Source: Paraphoma chrysanthemicola (taxonomy: Eukaryota; Ascomycota; Dothideomycetes; Pleosporales; Phaeosphaeriaceae). From it: a stretch of 64,000 nucleotides of DNA. Made by a program: the position numbers and the translations under genes. The notes below the pieces were generated by a model, which saw only the letters and a list, made by a program, of their open reading frames with translations, was not told where the DNA came from and searched no databases. Shown in pieces: positions 32,009 through 42,848 of the stretch; position 1 is the stretch's first letter, and each line of letters begins with the position of its first letter. The stretch is taken from the NCBI GenBank assembly GCA_020744225.1, contig JAGMWG010000004.1:1612001-1676000 (forward strand), read 5' to 3'.

Positions 32009-33469
32009 TTAGGTCGCTATAGCCACCTGCCGTTCATAACTCGGTTCTTCAATCTCGCTCCCTGGCGTCGATGCAGCTGTACTTGGCGCCGAAGCACCCG
32101 ACACATTGGACATGAAGCTCGAGCTACGCGAATACGTCGGCGCGAGACGATTTGACTCTGTCGACGAGGAAGACGTCAATCTCGACAGCGCGAAAATCTC
32201 CTCGTAATCCGGCGCAAACTCCTTCGACGGCTCGCGTGGCGCGTAGAGTGGCAGTGGCTCGAAATCCTCGTCTTCATCGACGGGTGGGGGTAATGTGCTT
32301 CGTGGAACCCGGGGTAAGATTTCCAGCGGCGTGTTGGATCGGATTGTGAAGTGCTCGCCGTGGTATTTCATGCCGATTGAGATGCCGAGGACATATCGTC
32401 TTGTAATAGTATAAGTCTTGAATGTAGGCACGCACTCGACGTCGTCGACGAGGCGGAAGTTTGAGGTCAATGACGCCGACTCGCCGAATTTCAGTATTTT
32501 GTTCATGTTGGCCCGGGCTATGCATGTGACGTGCTTTGAGACTACGTCTTCTGGCTGTGTCAAGCTGTGGCCGCACATGCTTGTGGAATACGTCGATATT
32601 GTGACTGCTAGCGAATCAATGGTGCACTCCCCTCTTGCCTCATTCACAGCGTCCCGCGTATTCCGCAGACTTAGCGAGAGAGGTATGTGCTGCCCTGGAG
32701 CTATCGACTCGGGATATAGGATGCTCGGCACGATTCGAGGCGCGTTGGTCGATGGTCGTGCAACTTTGCTGAAAACCTTGCTGACGGCTTTCTGTGATTC
32801 TTCCTTCGCTCCCTTGGCTGGCTTCCAAGTTTGTCCGTAGAGTACCGCTGAAGTACATTTGGCCTCGCGGGACAACTGGACATGTGGTGTGGGATGGTAG
32901 CGCAAGACGACCCTGCATCTCTTCACTTCTCGAGATGCGCCATGAGTGAGCCGCGCTTGCACGAAGTAGCTGATTTGGGCTGCGCCTCCAGGTACATTTG
33001 TCTTGAGTTGGAATGTTGGAGGTAGCACATGCGGCTCCTTCAGGTAGTTTGCCCCATGCGCCAGACGCTTATACCTGGGCTCTGTGGTTTCGGGAAAGGT
33101 GAACTCGAATGTCGAGGTGTACTTCTTGGGAGTAAGAGTAGACTGCGGGAGGATATCTTGCTCTCGGTTGAACAAACGGATCTTCTCTTCGTACTCGCGC
33201 CGTGAGGGTGAATTGTCACAGCCGTTGACGTGGAACGGTCTGGATGTCTTCGTAACGCAGTTGCCAGCAAACACCACTTTCAAAGACTCAATCTGTTGCT
33301 CCTCTTCCACTACAAGTATAACTCTTCCTGTGACCTTGTCACCCTTCCTGTACACTTTGTTGCTATCGCCGTCGACAATAACCCGTAGAGCTGGTGCTGC
33401 CATTTTCCGAGAAACTTTGGGAGATCTGCGAAGGAGCCCATGCAGGGACTCAGCCAAGTTATAACGCAT
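32009..33469 (-). CDS. Arrestin-like (alpha-arrestin) protein
   Basis: This single exon encodes 486 residues, with Met-23 (ATG at 33403) as a possible alternative start directly before APALRVIVDGDSNKVYRKGD. The first half has the arrestin N-terminal pattern: VYRKGDKVTGRVILVVEEEQ, SLKVVFAGNCVTKTSR, YTSTFEFTFP and the PPTFQ-to-ISYFVQARL strand. The second domain follows (IVPSILYPESIAPGQHIPLSLSLRN). The Ser/Thr/Pro-rich tail contains LPLYAP and APTY but no exact PPxY motif. Fungal arrestins are adaptors that bring Rsp5-type ubiquitin ligases to plasma-membrane transporters, and this is the likely role. The target is unknown. The low-complexity tail probably carries phosphorylation sites. Confidence 0.87.
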   Translation of the reverse strand: MRYNLAESLHGLLRRSPKVSRKMAAPALRVIVDGDSNKVYRKGDKVTGRVILVVEEEQQIESLKVVFAGNCVTKTSRPFHVNGCDNSPSRREYEEKIRLFNREQDILPQSTLTPKKYTSTFEFTFPETTEPRYKRLAHGANYLKEPHVLPPTFQLKTNVPGGAAQISYFVQARLTHGASREVKRCRVVLRYHPTPHVQLSREAKCTSAVLYGQTWKPAKGAKEESQKAVSKVFSKVARPSTNAPRIVPSILYPESIAPGQHIPLSLSLRNTRDAVNEARGECTIDSLAVTISTYSTSMCGHSLTQPEDVVSKHVTCIARANMNKILKFGESASLTSNFRLVDDVECVPTFKTYTITRRYVLGISIGMKYHGEHFTIRSNTPLEILPRVPRSTLPPPVDEDEDFEPLPLYAPREPSKEFAPDYEEIFALSRLTSSSSTESNRLAPTYSRSSSFMSNVSGASAPSTAASTPGSEIEEPSYERQVAIAT

Positions 33470-35374
33470 CTCTTAGGGTGCCAATGATTCGCCCATGTGC
33501 CAGGCACACGGGTTATCGGTGCAGTCCGTGTTAGGAGAACGTCTGCCGGGGCTTGAGGCTTGCCAAGCAATGTGGGATTCGCTGGGCATGCAACACAGAT
33601 TGAGATAACGGAAGGAATGTCGTCTTCTAGAAGACGTGAACTCCATAGGCCATCGAATTCATATATTTACCTGTTGTTTCGCTCGCACAAGGAGCACCCT
33701 CGACAACACATTACGTGACATCTCATTACGCGAGGAGCGAGGAACGTAGAGCTGCAACTATTTGGCAGTTGCGACTCGCTCGTGCCGAGTGTCAATCATA
33801 CGGCCAGCTCACCACAAAGGATAATCGCTGCACCGAGGCCGGGCCCCAGGGCCTACCCTCCACGGTTCGATTGACCGGTTTCGAGATACACAAGCGCGAC
33901 TACGACCTTACCAAGTCGCTCAGCTCGCGTGTTGCGCCATCCAACTGGCCAGAGAGTACTTACTTTTTGGTCCTCATGTATTGTTCCGTGAATCTCACAG
34001 AGCGGGATGCAGCCAAGAGGGGCGTGGTTTTCTTGGCATGTAGTCTAGATCAGCCATGTTGGTTCCCCAGTGTCGCCCCGCCATATCTCTTAAGGCTGAC
34101 GGGGCACCGCTGAGATGGGACGACAGTTCCTTGACAGGTCCACTGCAACCCAAGAGGTCGGAATCTCAGATTGGAGATATGCTTCGCTGCACCCAAAACT
34201 TCCGTACCGCATTTAGGAACGTTCTGGGAAAGTTTGGGACAGCTTCGTGACCTGGATGCGGGGAGTCCATGTGGAGCCGAGCCACGCTGAGCGATGGTGT
34301 CTAGGCTACGCGTCGCTTCGACGGTTGATTGCTCTCAGGTTCCCCTTGGCAGAGCTGAGACGCCCAATACGGACCGACTTCCCAGAAAATGATCCGGAAT
34401 GAAGGGCCTGCCAACTCGTACGCTTAGGCATCGGTCCGCAGGCTCGAGTCGAGCAGAACCCTGCGGCTCCGACGGTAACAGGTGCACGCCGCAGATTCAA
34501 AGCCCGGATGCTGGGTCATCAAAGCCGAATCGCATGAAATACGAGCATGCCCGGTGCGGAGGAAGACCGGCGGGACTCTGCCGACTGTCTGGGGTGGTGG
34601 TGAGCGGTGTCGGTTCCGGCCATATCGATAACGGCAGAGCCCAGATCTCATCGTGGCTGACATCTGGAGCGATGAAAGCTTAACACGGCCACAGTCCTAT
34701 TTTGTGTCTAATCGAATGAGGTTGGGCAACGCTCAGGATAGATTTGAGTAATTAGAGCAGGTGTTGGGTTCAACGTGTTACAGCTTCCAACATTCTGTTT
34801 GGATCTATTGCGGGCGAGAGGATCTCTCATACAGGGCATCCCGACAACTGTTCCACGGTGATGCATGAACACAACCAAGTTCCAGGGCAAAGTTATCTGG
34901 CTGGCATATTACTGCGAGGACGCTCACTCCTCAAAGCAGGATAAACATGGCACAATACCTGCTCTTACTTCTGCCAGGCATCCCTGAGCCACAAAGGCAC
35001 CATTACCCAAGTACATCTTGACCAACATTCCTCCCTTAAAAGACCGAGGCACACCTCTACCGCACATCAAATATAAGATGTCCTCTGCGCCAGGGAGACG
35101 AGTCTCTCTGCAGTCTTCCAAATTTATATACGTATTGCATTCTCAACGTCGAGAATGAGGTGATATGCTTTCATGTGAAGTTTCGAGGCGATCTGTGAGA
35201 TCTGAGCTAGTCTGTGCGCTCGCTGCTCGACGCGCCTTCACGCGTCACCCAAAGCCGCCAAAAGTTCGGCAACGCATTGCGCAACCACAATTGAGCCCCA
35301 TCCCACAATAACCTCACCTCTGCACCTGATATCCTTTGCAGCTCCAAGAATCTACAGCGTGCACTTATTACAAA
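33470..35374. other. 1.9-kb intergenic region
   Basis: This region lies upstream of both the arrestin gene (-) and DPB4 (+). Open frames are short and shadow each other, and no recognisable gene, RNA or repeat was found. Confidence 0.4.
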
Positions 35375-36288
35375 ATGCCTCCTCGAAAGAGCAATGTCTC
35401 CGCCGCCGCCGCAGAGGAAGAAATCCCCCTCCCAAAGTCCGCCTCGAAAGAACCCAAAGACGACGCTCTGAGCGTAGAAGTATTGTCGCCTGCTCATTAT
35501 ACATGTATGCCTTTCTGACGACAATTTTTAGGACCTCAACCTCCCCAAATCAATAGTCCAACGCCTCGCAAAAGGCGTCCTCCCCCCAAACACCCAAATC
35601 CAAAAAGATGCACTCCTCGCAATGTCCAAGAGCGCAACCGTCTACGTCAATTACATCACATCATGGTACGCCATTCCACATCCTCACCCTACCAGTCATC
35701 TGCGCCGGCTCACACATAAACCCCCCCTCTATCTCTCTCAAACAATTCCAGTAACTAACTTGCGATCGGGATTACAGCGCCGCCGAACACGCCCAACGCC
35801 AAGGCAAGAAAACCGTAATGCCGCAAGACGTCTTCGCCGCCATGCACGAGCTGGAATTCTCCTTCATGCTCCCGCGCCTCGAAGCCGAAGTCACGAAGTT
35901 CACATCCATACAAGCAGACAAGCGAAACACGTACCGCAAAAAGGTGCGCGAGGTAAAGAAGGCGCAGAAAGAAGGCGGTGGCGTCGCGGGCGAGGAAAGT
36001 AGCATGGTGTCGGGAGTAGGCGGTGCACAGGATGGTGATAGTCCGCCCAAGGCCAAGCGCGCGAGGCTGGATGGCGAGGCTGGGGAAGGGAGTGAGGATG
36101 AGGGCGAGGGGGATACGGTGGATGTGGAGGGCGAAGGGGAGGCGGAGGAGGATGAGGAGGTGGAGGATGATGAGATTGAGGAGGAGGAAGAGGGCGAGGG
36201 GCAGGAGGGCTTGACGGAGGATTTGTTGGAGGAGCGGGAGGACAAGGAGGAAGACGATGAGATGGGAGATGGGGATGAGAGTGATTGA
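35375..36288 (+). CDS. Dpb4/POLE3 histone-fold subunit of DNA polymerase epsilon
   Basis: Exons 35375-35479, 35532-35665 and 35778-36288 (introns 52 and 112 nt) give 249 residues. Residues about 36-110 form a histone fold of the NF-YB/Dpb4 type: DLNLPKSIVQRLAKGVLP, DALLAMSKSATVYVNYITS, then KKTVMPQDVFAAMHELEF. The second half is strongly charged and ends in a long Asp/Glu-rich tail (about 175-249). Dpb4 pairs with Dpb3 in polymerase epsilon, where it handles parental H3-H4, and in many species also in a CHRAC/ISW2-type remodeller. The acidic tail suits histone binding. Splices are fixed by the histone-fold sequence. It lies tail to tail with REV7, 195 bases apart. Confidence 0.92.
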
Positions 36289-36483
36289 GGGAACTAGTTG
36301 GTGCAGAAGATGTATGATGCATGGAACGGCGTTTTGGGAGGATGGAATTGAGATATCCGGGCTTGGTTGTTATGGCTGTGATCAGGCCCCATAGTGGAGT
36401 ATTACATTTGTGTATATGTTGTGCGTTGATGATGCCAAGCTGTCACGAGCTTTCCGTCGAACTCTACGGGTGCTTCTTCTGCA

Positions 36484-37374
36484 TCATCCCACCGAGCTCA
36501 CAAAGCTAGATTTCGTGCTGTCTTTATCCTGTGCCTCAAACTTGGCTTTGCCCTCTTCCACCCAAGTCTCGAACCTGAAAACGCCAGCCTCCACAGTCCG
36601 TATGGGCGTGACCTTTGCTCCCCCAAGGTCCGCTCCTTCTGTTCTCTTTCCCTTCTCGACTTCCTCCTCCTCGTCTTCATCTCGCACTGTTGCCTTGCGC
36701 CCTGTCTTCTGCAGACTGGGCTGTACGGGTATCCATGGTTGTGGGTGCCGCACGGGCGGGTCTACGTCCGCTTCATCTTTCAACTCCATGCTGATGTTGA
36801 ACGAGCAGTTTGGCGGAAGTGGAGCGAGTTGTGATGTGCGAGTCGTGAGAGTGATCAATGCGGCGCGAAACTGCTCGGAGAGATTGACATCCACGTCGAC
36901 GTCCAACTCCTTCTGCTTGCCCTTCTTCTTGGCTCCGAGGTTGGAAATGTCCGACTCGTGCCCCTCGTCGTCAGAGCCGCTAGACTCCCACTCAATTTCC
37001 ATGTTGCGCTCGTTTTTGCTCACGACTGGGAAAGCGCTGACGTTGAACATGTACCGTTCCATTATTTTGGCAGAGCCACTGCTCGTCTCGCCATCGCCAC
37101 TGCTAAAGACCACGATCCCGATGCGCGACACAGCTCCTTCAAGTAGCTCCTCACGGACTGCGGACACGGCGTCGCGGATCCATTCGCACACGAGGGGATG
37201 GCGTGATTGAAAGACGGAGGCGTTGTGGAAGCGCGAGTTCACAAAGGATGTGCGTGGATACAGAGAGCGCAAGTACAGCAGCGTGTGGGTGTATGCGACC
37301 AGGAAGGTGGTGAAGGCATCGAGAGTATCGCGGTAGGTTGGCGCCATGGTGTTTGGAGAGTTGATAGCATGCAA
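36484..37374 (-). CDS. Rev7/MAD2L2, HORMA subunit of DNA polymerase zeta
   Basis: This single exon encodes 296 residues, or 287 if the second ATG (37347, MAPTYRDTLDAF) is used, which fits the family better. The HORMA pattern is clear: TLDAFTTFLVAYTHTLLYLRSLYP, FHNASVFQSRHPLVCEWIRDAV, IGIVVFSS, ERYMFNVSAFP and FRAALITLTTR. A C-terminal strand follows (VFRFETWVEEG). Rev7 binds Rev3 and Rev1 in error-prone translesion synthesis. Compared with the usual 210-250 residues it is long: one charged insertion (about 128-160) and one acidic stretch (about 230-250) account for the excess. It is divergent from KAP114 across a 602-base shared promoter. Confidence 0.9.
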   Translation of the reverse strand: MHAINSPNTMAPTYRDTLDAFTTFLVAYTHTLLYLRSLYPRTSFVNSRFHNASVFQSRHPLVCEWIRDAVSAVREELLEGAVSRIGIVVFSSGDGETSSGSAKIMERYMFNVSAFPVVSKNERNMEIEWESSGSDDEGHESDISNLGAKKKGKQKELDVDVDVNLSEQFRAALITLTTRTSQLAPLPPNCSFNISMELKDEADVDPPVRHPQPWIPVQPSLQKTGRKATVRDEDEEEEVEKGKRTEGADLGGAKVTPIRTVEAGVFRFETWVEEGKAKFEAQDKDSTKSSFVSSVG

Positions 37375-37976
37375 GGCGTTCCCTGCCGTGACTCTAATAT
37401 CTCAGGGTACCGCGAACATGCTTGGTGCGCGTCCAAGCCTAGAAGTTGCGCGTGGACGCGTCTCGTCGCGTGCTGCAAGCTACGGCCGTGAAGCAATGAC
37501 GATGCTCGAAGGTGGTGCAAGCTGATCCCAGCATCATTGGGCAGTTGCGACGTGGCAGTCGATCGATTGGGTTGCGGGTGCAGAGATGAGGTTGTGAAGT
37601 CAGGACTCGGGAGAGAATCATGGCCCTCTGTGCAGCGCTCCGTATGCCGCCATTGGCCACTCTATTCTCACCACAAACTCCGCCAGCATTCTAGCTCCTC
37701 CTCTCTTAACAAACATCATCCTCTGACAAGTAACAGCGGTTATAAAGCGTCGACTATAGCCTTTGCTTTGGTGCCCACCTCTGTCCGCCTTTTGCGGAGT
37801 GCCCCGCATCTCCGGTTCGCGCTTCTCACCAGCCTCACTGCCGAGCAAAAAAAGCTCCCACAACAAACGCGTCAACAATTCTCCGAAAGCTTCGCGAGCT
37901 TCCCCACGAACTTTGTAACGTGTCGGGCGACGCTAGAGTGCTGACTGACTAGCTCTGTACGCGCACGACCCAAGCC
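37375..37976. promoter_or_regulatory. Shared divergent promoter of REV7 and KAP114
   Basis: The 602 bases between two divergent ATGs must contain both promoters. No classical TATA box was identified close to either gene. The part nearest KAP114 is C/T-rich. Confidence 0.45.
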
Positions 37977-40900
37977 ATGGAGGACCAGCTAGTGCAGCTG
38001 CTCTCCGCGACGCAAACCGCCCAGGAGGGTCCTCGCAAACACGCTGAGCAGCAGCTGCTCTCCTACTACGGCCACCAGGAGCTGCCCCTCGGCCTCGTCA
38101 GCATCGCCTGCCATGACAACATCCCGCTCAATATTCGCCAGGCGGCGCTGCTGTACCTCAAGCAGTTCGTGCTGGCAGGATGGAGCAATAGTTTCGAGGA
38201 GTTCAAAGGACAAATACTCGTCACCGACGAGAACAAGCTCCTGATCCGGCAGCAGATGCTCCATCTGGCGACCCTGGACCAGCTCGATCGCAAGCTCAAG
38301 TCTGCGGCCGGTCTGGTCGTGAGCAAGATCGCAAACGCAGACTACCCAGACCAATGGCCGGATCTCCTCGACAATCTGATACAACTCATACCGAACGCGA
38401 CTGACGGGCAACTGCACGGCGCGCTGAAGGTGCTGAGCGAGCTGGTGGACGACTGCTTCAACGAGCAGACCTTTTTCCGCGTGGCAGAGGAGCTGATTCG
38501 GGTCATGTACGATGTGGCCGTCAATGAGCAGCGGAAACCTGTCTTGAGGGCGCTGGCGTGTAGCGTCTTCCGAGGGACCTTCGATATTCTGGAGATGATA
38601 CTGGAGGACAACAAGGCCGCGGTGAAGGGTTTCGCGGACGGGGTGCTGAAGCAGTGGATCCCATTCTTCACAAACATTCTCAAGACAAGATTGCCGGAGC
38701 CGCCATCCTTCCAGGACGACGAGGCGGACTCGTCTGGCGCAGAGCTGTACAAAGGCCTTGTTGCTCTCAAGCTTCAAGTGGTCAAGGTATGCCAGCGATA
38801 AGATTGACGGCGGGCAGCAGCAATGACTGACTATTTTAGATCCTCATGCGCATCCGATCCGTCTTCCCAGCGATCCTCGCCCCGCACAGTATCGTCCTCT
38901 TCCAGGCCACTTGGGAAGAGCTGTCCCTACTACAGCCCGCATATTCGCTCATGTACATACAAGAAGAGCGACAGAGCAGGCTGGAAGATGCCGACGGTCT
39001 GCCATATACCCTAGATTTCCTTGTGCTGGAAGAGCTCGACTTCATGCAGGCATGTCTTCGAGCCCCGCCAGTGCGAGCGCAGCTAGAACAAGAACTCGCG
39101 ACCCAAACCGCAGAGACATCGTGGGTGACAGAGGTCATGAAGCTTGCAGTCGCCTACGCGCAAATCACCACAGAAGAGGAGGGCTTGTGGGATATTGATG
39201 TCAACATCTTCCTGAGCGAAGAGACAAGCGTGACGGCAAACTACACACCGCGCACCGCGTGCGGCGACCTTGTCATCAAGCTGGGTGAGTGGCTGACAGA
39301 GCCAACGATCAGTGGTCTGTTGATCCACACTCGAGCTCTGTATTCTGCGCCCAACGACTGGAAGGCAAAGGAAGCCGCACTCTATGTCCTCAATCAGCTG
39401 CTGAGCGACTTCCAGGACGTGGACAAGCAGATCGGACCCGAGGCTGCAAGTGGTTTCGTCGACTTCATTCGCTTCGCTATGCAGCAGCCTGATCCCTTCC
39501 TAAGAGCTCGTGGTTATCTCGTCGCTGCAAGCTTGACAAGAACGTCTGGCGGGGCACTGCAGCAATTCGCGACAACTTTCCTCGAGGCGTCTCTGCAGGC
39601 AATCTCCAACGATGACTCGGATGTGGTCCAGGTATCGTGTATACGGGCGATGCAGAATTACCTCCAAGCTCTTCCACACGCGATCACACAGCCCCTTCAA
39701 GGCACCATCATCACTGCCATTACGACCTATCTTTCAAGTCAAGATTTGCAGGAGCTGGCCGATAGTGACGATCTCATGGTCACCTTGGTCGAGACCCTAA
39801 GGGATGCGATCCTCATCGATACACGGATATGTATAACCGCCAACGGACTGGACACACTCTTCCAGGTCGCCAGTCACGGTGCTAACAACTTTCAACTCGC
39901 AATATTAGTCAACGAAGCGTTCGAAGAGGTGACTCAATCAATCTCACAGATGGGAGGCGATGCCTACGTTCAGTTGTGTGCCCGGGTCCTACCATCTCTG
40001 ACAGGTGCGTTCGATGTTGGCAGCCTCACCGAGGAGAATGCTCTTTGCAACTTGGCTGCGGATCTTCTTTCGGTTCTTGCCGAGCATGGACCTGAGCCTC
40101 TTCCGGCTGGCTTTGTGGCGGCTACCATGCCAAAGCTTACACGGTTGCTCCTCGGTAGCAGCGACGAAGAGCTGCTGAAGTCTGCCACCATGGCTGTAAA
40201 GAACATTCTAGCGCACGACCACCAGCAGCTCTTCGAGTGGCGAGACGACACTGGCAAAGCAGGTCTCGAGGTCGTCCTCATCATAGTCTCCCGTCTCTTG
40301 ACGTCCTCCACGGATTTCGCCGCTCTCGAAGTCGGTGCCCTCGCTGCAGAGGTCGTGGAGAAAGCAGGCCATGAACGTCTAGGCCCATACCTCGAAGAGC
40401 TCCTACGCAGTGTTGCGGTACGGCTGTCCACTGCCGATCATGCGCCTTTCATCCAGAGTCTGACATTAGTCTTTGCGCGGCTAAGCTTAAACCACGCCTC
40501 TGAGGTCGTGGAGTTCCTGGCAAGACAAGACATTGGTGGCCAGAACGGACTTCAAATCGTCATGGCAAAGTGGCTGGAGAACTCGATTAACTTTGCTGGC
40601 TACGACGAGATTAGACAGAACGTGATTGCTCTTTCGAAGCTGTATGATCTGAAGGATCCACTCTTAGCACAAGTACAAGTCAAAGGTGATTTACTTCCCA
40701 ACACAGATAGTCGCATCCGGACCAGGAGTCGTGCCAAGGCCGGTATGTACTGAATACGGTCGGGGAGAGTCTGTGCTAACTTGCCAATAGATCCTGATCA
40801 GTGGTCGATTGTCCCCGCTACCCTCAAAATTCTCAAAGTCCTCATAGTCGAACTTCAGTCCGCCTCTGGTGCACCACTAGAGGCTACTGCTGCCGCCGAA

Positions 40901-41161
40901 CTCGCCGAAGAGGAAGGCTCAGACGACGGGAGCTGGGAAGATGAGCCAAATCCTTTTGTCGACCTTGGCAGCGGCTTCAGCAAAGAGCAACTGATGGCAT
41001 TTGCGAACGAAGAACCTGGTTCCGGACGGCAAAGAGACGACGAGACACAAGGCTTCCTAGTCGACTTCTTCAAACGAGCGGCGACAACGGCTGGATTCGT
41101 GGAAGAGTTTAGCCAGCTGAACGAGGAAGAAAAGCAGAGGCTGCGGGATAGCGCTGCATAG
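37977..41161 (+). CDS. Karyopherin Kap114/importin-9
   Basis: Exons 37977-38786, 38840-40742 and 40791-41161 (introns 53 and 48 nt) give 1027 residues. Residues about 20-100 form an importin-beta N-terminal domain (HAEQQLLSYYGHQELPLGLVSIA, RQAALLYLKQFVLAGW, DYPDQWPDLL). HEAT repeats follow through the whole protein. Near the C-terminus an acidic stretch, EEEGSDDGSWEDEPNPF, is typical of importin-9. Kap114/IPO9 imports H2A-H2B, TBP and other nuclear proteins under RanGTP control. Length matches the family (about 1000-1040). Both splices restore continuous HEAT helices (LQVVK-ILMRIRSVFP and AKA-DPDQWSIVPATLK). Confidence 0.94.
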
Positions 41162-41615
41162 GTTTGAATAGCGCATTGCTCATTAGCCTGTGGAAAGTTT
41201 CGTCGCAAGGCTTAGCGTAGAGGATCGAAAGGTTTAAAAAGAACGCAGTTGGTGTCAACATGTAAAGAGTAGGACGGACGTGATTGTCCAAAAGGATAGA
41301 GGCGTGACAAATGCTATGCTAGGAGGCAGGTTCTGCACGCTTGGGTATAGAGGCCGCATCCGTGTAGCGATGTTATCGAGGGTAAATACAAGTCTCAATA
41401 TGTTCATCGTATTATCTCCAATTTCTCTTTCCTCCTACCTTGATCATTCGATGTATGTTGCATTTGGACAAGGTGCCCAAGTGAAGGTGAACGTGAAGCG
41501 CAGGCACGTGCCACTTTTAGTCTCAAGGGTCGCTCCTGCCTTTTCCTCCACCCTCACCACAGCTTGAAACAAGTTTTCTGCCCGCTTACAGGCTCTACCT
41601 ACACCGCACCGCAAC
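41162..41615. other. Intergenic between KAP114 and the F-box gene
   Basis: This is the 3' flank of KAP114 and the promoter of the next gene. A C/T-rich stretch (about 41528-41565) precedes the next ATG. Nothing else was recognised. Confidence 0.4.
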
Positions 41616-42848
41616 ATGGTTGCGTCAGCAGCTACAACAAGTCATGCAGTGCCCGAACTGCTTAGGTTGCCGAACGAGCTTCTTATCGTCATCGCCGACG
41701 ACCTCAGCAATCTGGATCTCCGTCGACTGGGAAGGACTTGCCGCCAGATCCGTTTGTTCGCCCAGGATTATTCGGCTCGCTACTACTTCAAGACTGGTCT
41801 GTTAGCCCTGCCGAAGAAAGTAATTACCAACATCACGCAGTATCTCGACATACACGCGGACGATCTACAGGATGACCGCAGTCACTTCGCGCGCGTCAGC
41901 CAGAGGCTCTATCCACTAGTAACGCAAGCCATTGCACGCCACAATATTCAAAAACAAGAAAGTTGGCTTCTCAACTATGCGGCAACGAACAATCTCAAAA
42001 GCATGGCGAACACCATGCTGCGGCTAGGAGGGAATGTCGAAACCGGGCGCGGCTACTCAATCCCACCTTACCCAGTTACCCCTCTTGTCATAGCAGCACT
42101 TTGTGGACACAAGCGAATGGTCAAGCTTTTTTTGGCAGCTGGTGCGAAGGAGATTATCGATGGCGACCGAGTCCCTCTGAGACTAGCATTGTACCAACGC
42201 CACAATAGCGTTGCTTTGCTTTTGTGCCGGGAGCTCAGACTGGGCGATGAGTTTCGTCCAGACATGACAATGCTCGAAGCGGCTTGCTTCCACAAGATGA
42301 CAGCCTTGGTGCGCTTCTTTCTGCAGAAACCCTCAAGTCAGGGCAGCGGATCAGGAGGTAAAGCAGAGAACTACATCTGCAGTACATCTTTACGTAAGCT
42401 ACTCGCACGGGATGCCAGCGAGGACGACTTTATCAAGAGGGAGGTGCATGAAGATGTGTACCAGATTGCTACTTTGCTCTTGCAGTATAACGCGAATCCG
42501 GACGAACAGCTCGAGACGGATTCTGGGAGACTCTCAACGGCGCGAGAAATCGCGTCCAGGCATCCGGATCCGCGCATACGACTGATGCTCCCAAGCAAGT
42601 CCATTGCACCTACTTCAAAGATCGGAGCCTCGTCTCATCCATCACAAGTAGCATCCAAGCCCTCATACAAGAACAATTGGCACCGTACACAATTTCAGCC
42701 ATACAAAGCACGGAGCGCTACACTATGGGACTTCATGGATGATGCTCAAAAGGACCAAGAAGAAGTCCCATCCTCGAATGAATCTGCGAAAGAGTCTAGC
42801 AATAACAAGAAGGGTAGGAGGAGGAAGAAGTGGATGCCGCTGAGATGA
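41616..42848 (+). CDS. F-box and ankyrin-repeat protein
   Basis: This single exon encodes 410 residues. Residues about 14-50 (LLRLPNELLIVIADDLSNLDLRRLGRTCRQIR) match an F-box. A second helical segment (VITNITQYLDIHADDLQDD) looks F-box-like but is weaker. Residues 120-300 hold degenerate ankyrin repeats (WLLNYAATNNLKSMANTMLRLG, TPLVIAALCGHKRMVKLFLAAGA, VPLRLALYQRHNSVALLLCREL, ATLLLQYNANPDEQ). The C-terminus is basic, ending KKGRRRKKW. Such proteins are expected to bridge Skp1 of an SCF ubiquitin ligase to a substrate bound by the ankyrins. This type is numerous and fast-evolving in filamentous ascomycetes, so no target can be proposed. Confidence 0.8.
   Translation: MVASAATTSHAVPELLRLPNELLIVIADDLSNLDLRRLGRTCRQIRLFAQDYSARYYFKTGLLALPKKVITNITQYLDIHADDLQDDRSHFARVSQRLYPLVTQAIARHNIQKQESWLLNYAATNNLKSMANTMLRLGGNVETGRGYSIPPYPVTPLVIAALCGHKRMVKLFLAAGAKEIIDGDRVPLRLALYQRHNSVALLLCRELRLGDEFRPDMTMLEAACFHKMTALVRFFLQKPSSQGSGSGGKAENYICSTSLRKLLARDASEDDFIKREVHEDVYQIATLLLQYNANPDEQLETDSGRLSTAREIASRHPDPRIRLMLPSKSIAPTSKIGASSHPSQVASKPSYKNNWHRTQFQPYKARSATLWDFMDDAQKDQEEVPSSNESAKESSNNKKGRRRKKWMPLR

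Noticed and set aside
37989..38777. Long minus-strand open frame opposite KAP114
   Set aside because: It is a shadow of the importin gene caused by codon bias; the plus-strand frame carries the conserved HEAT repeats.
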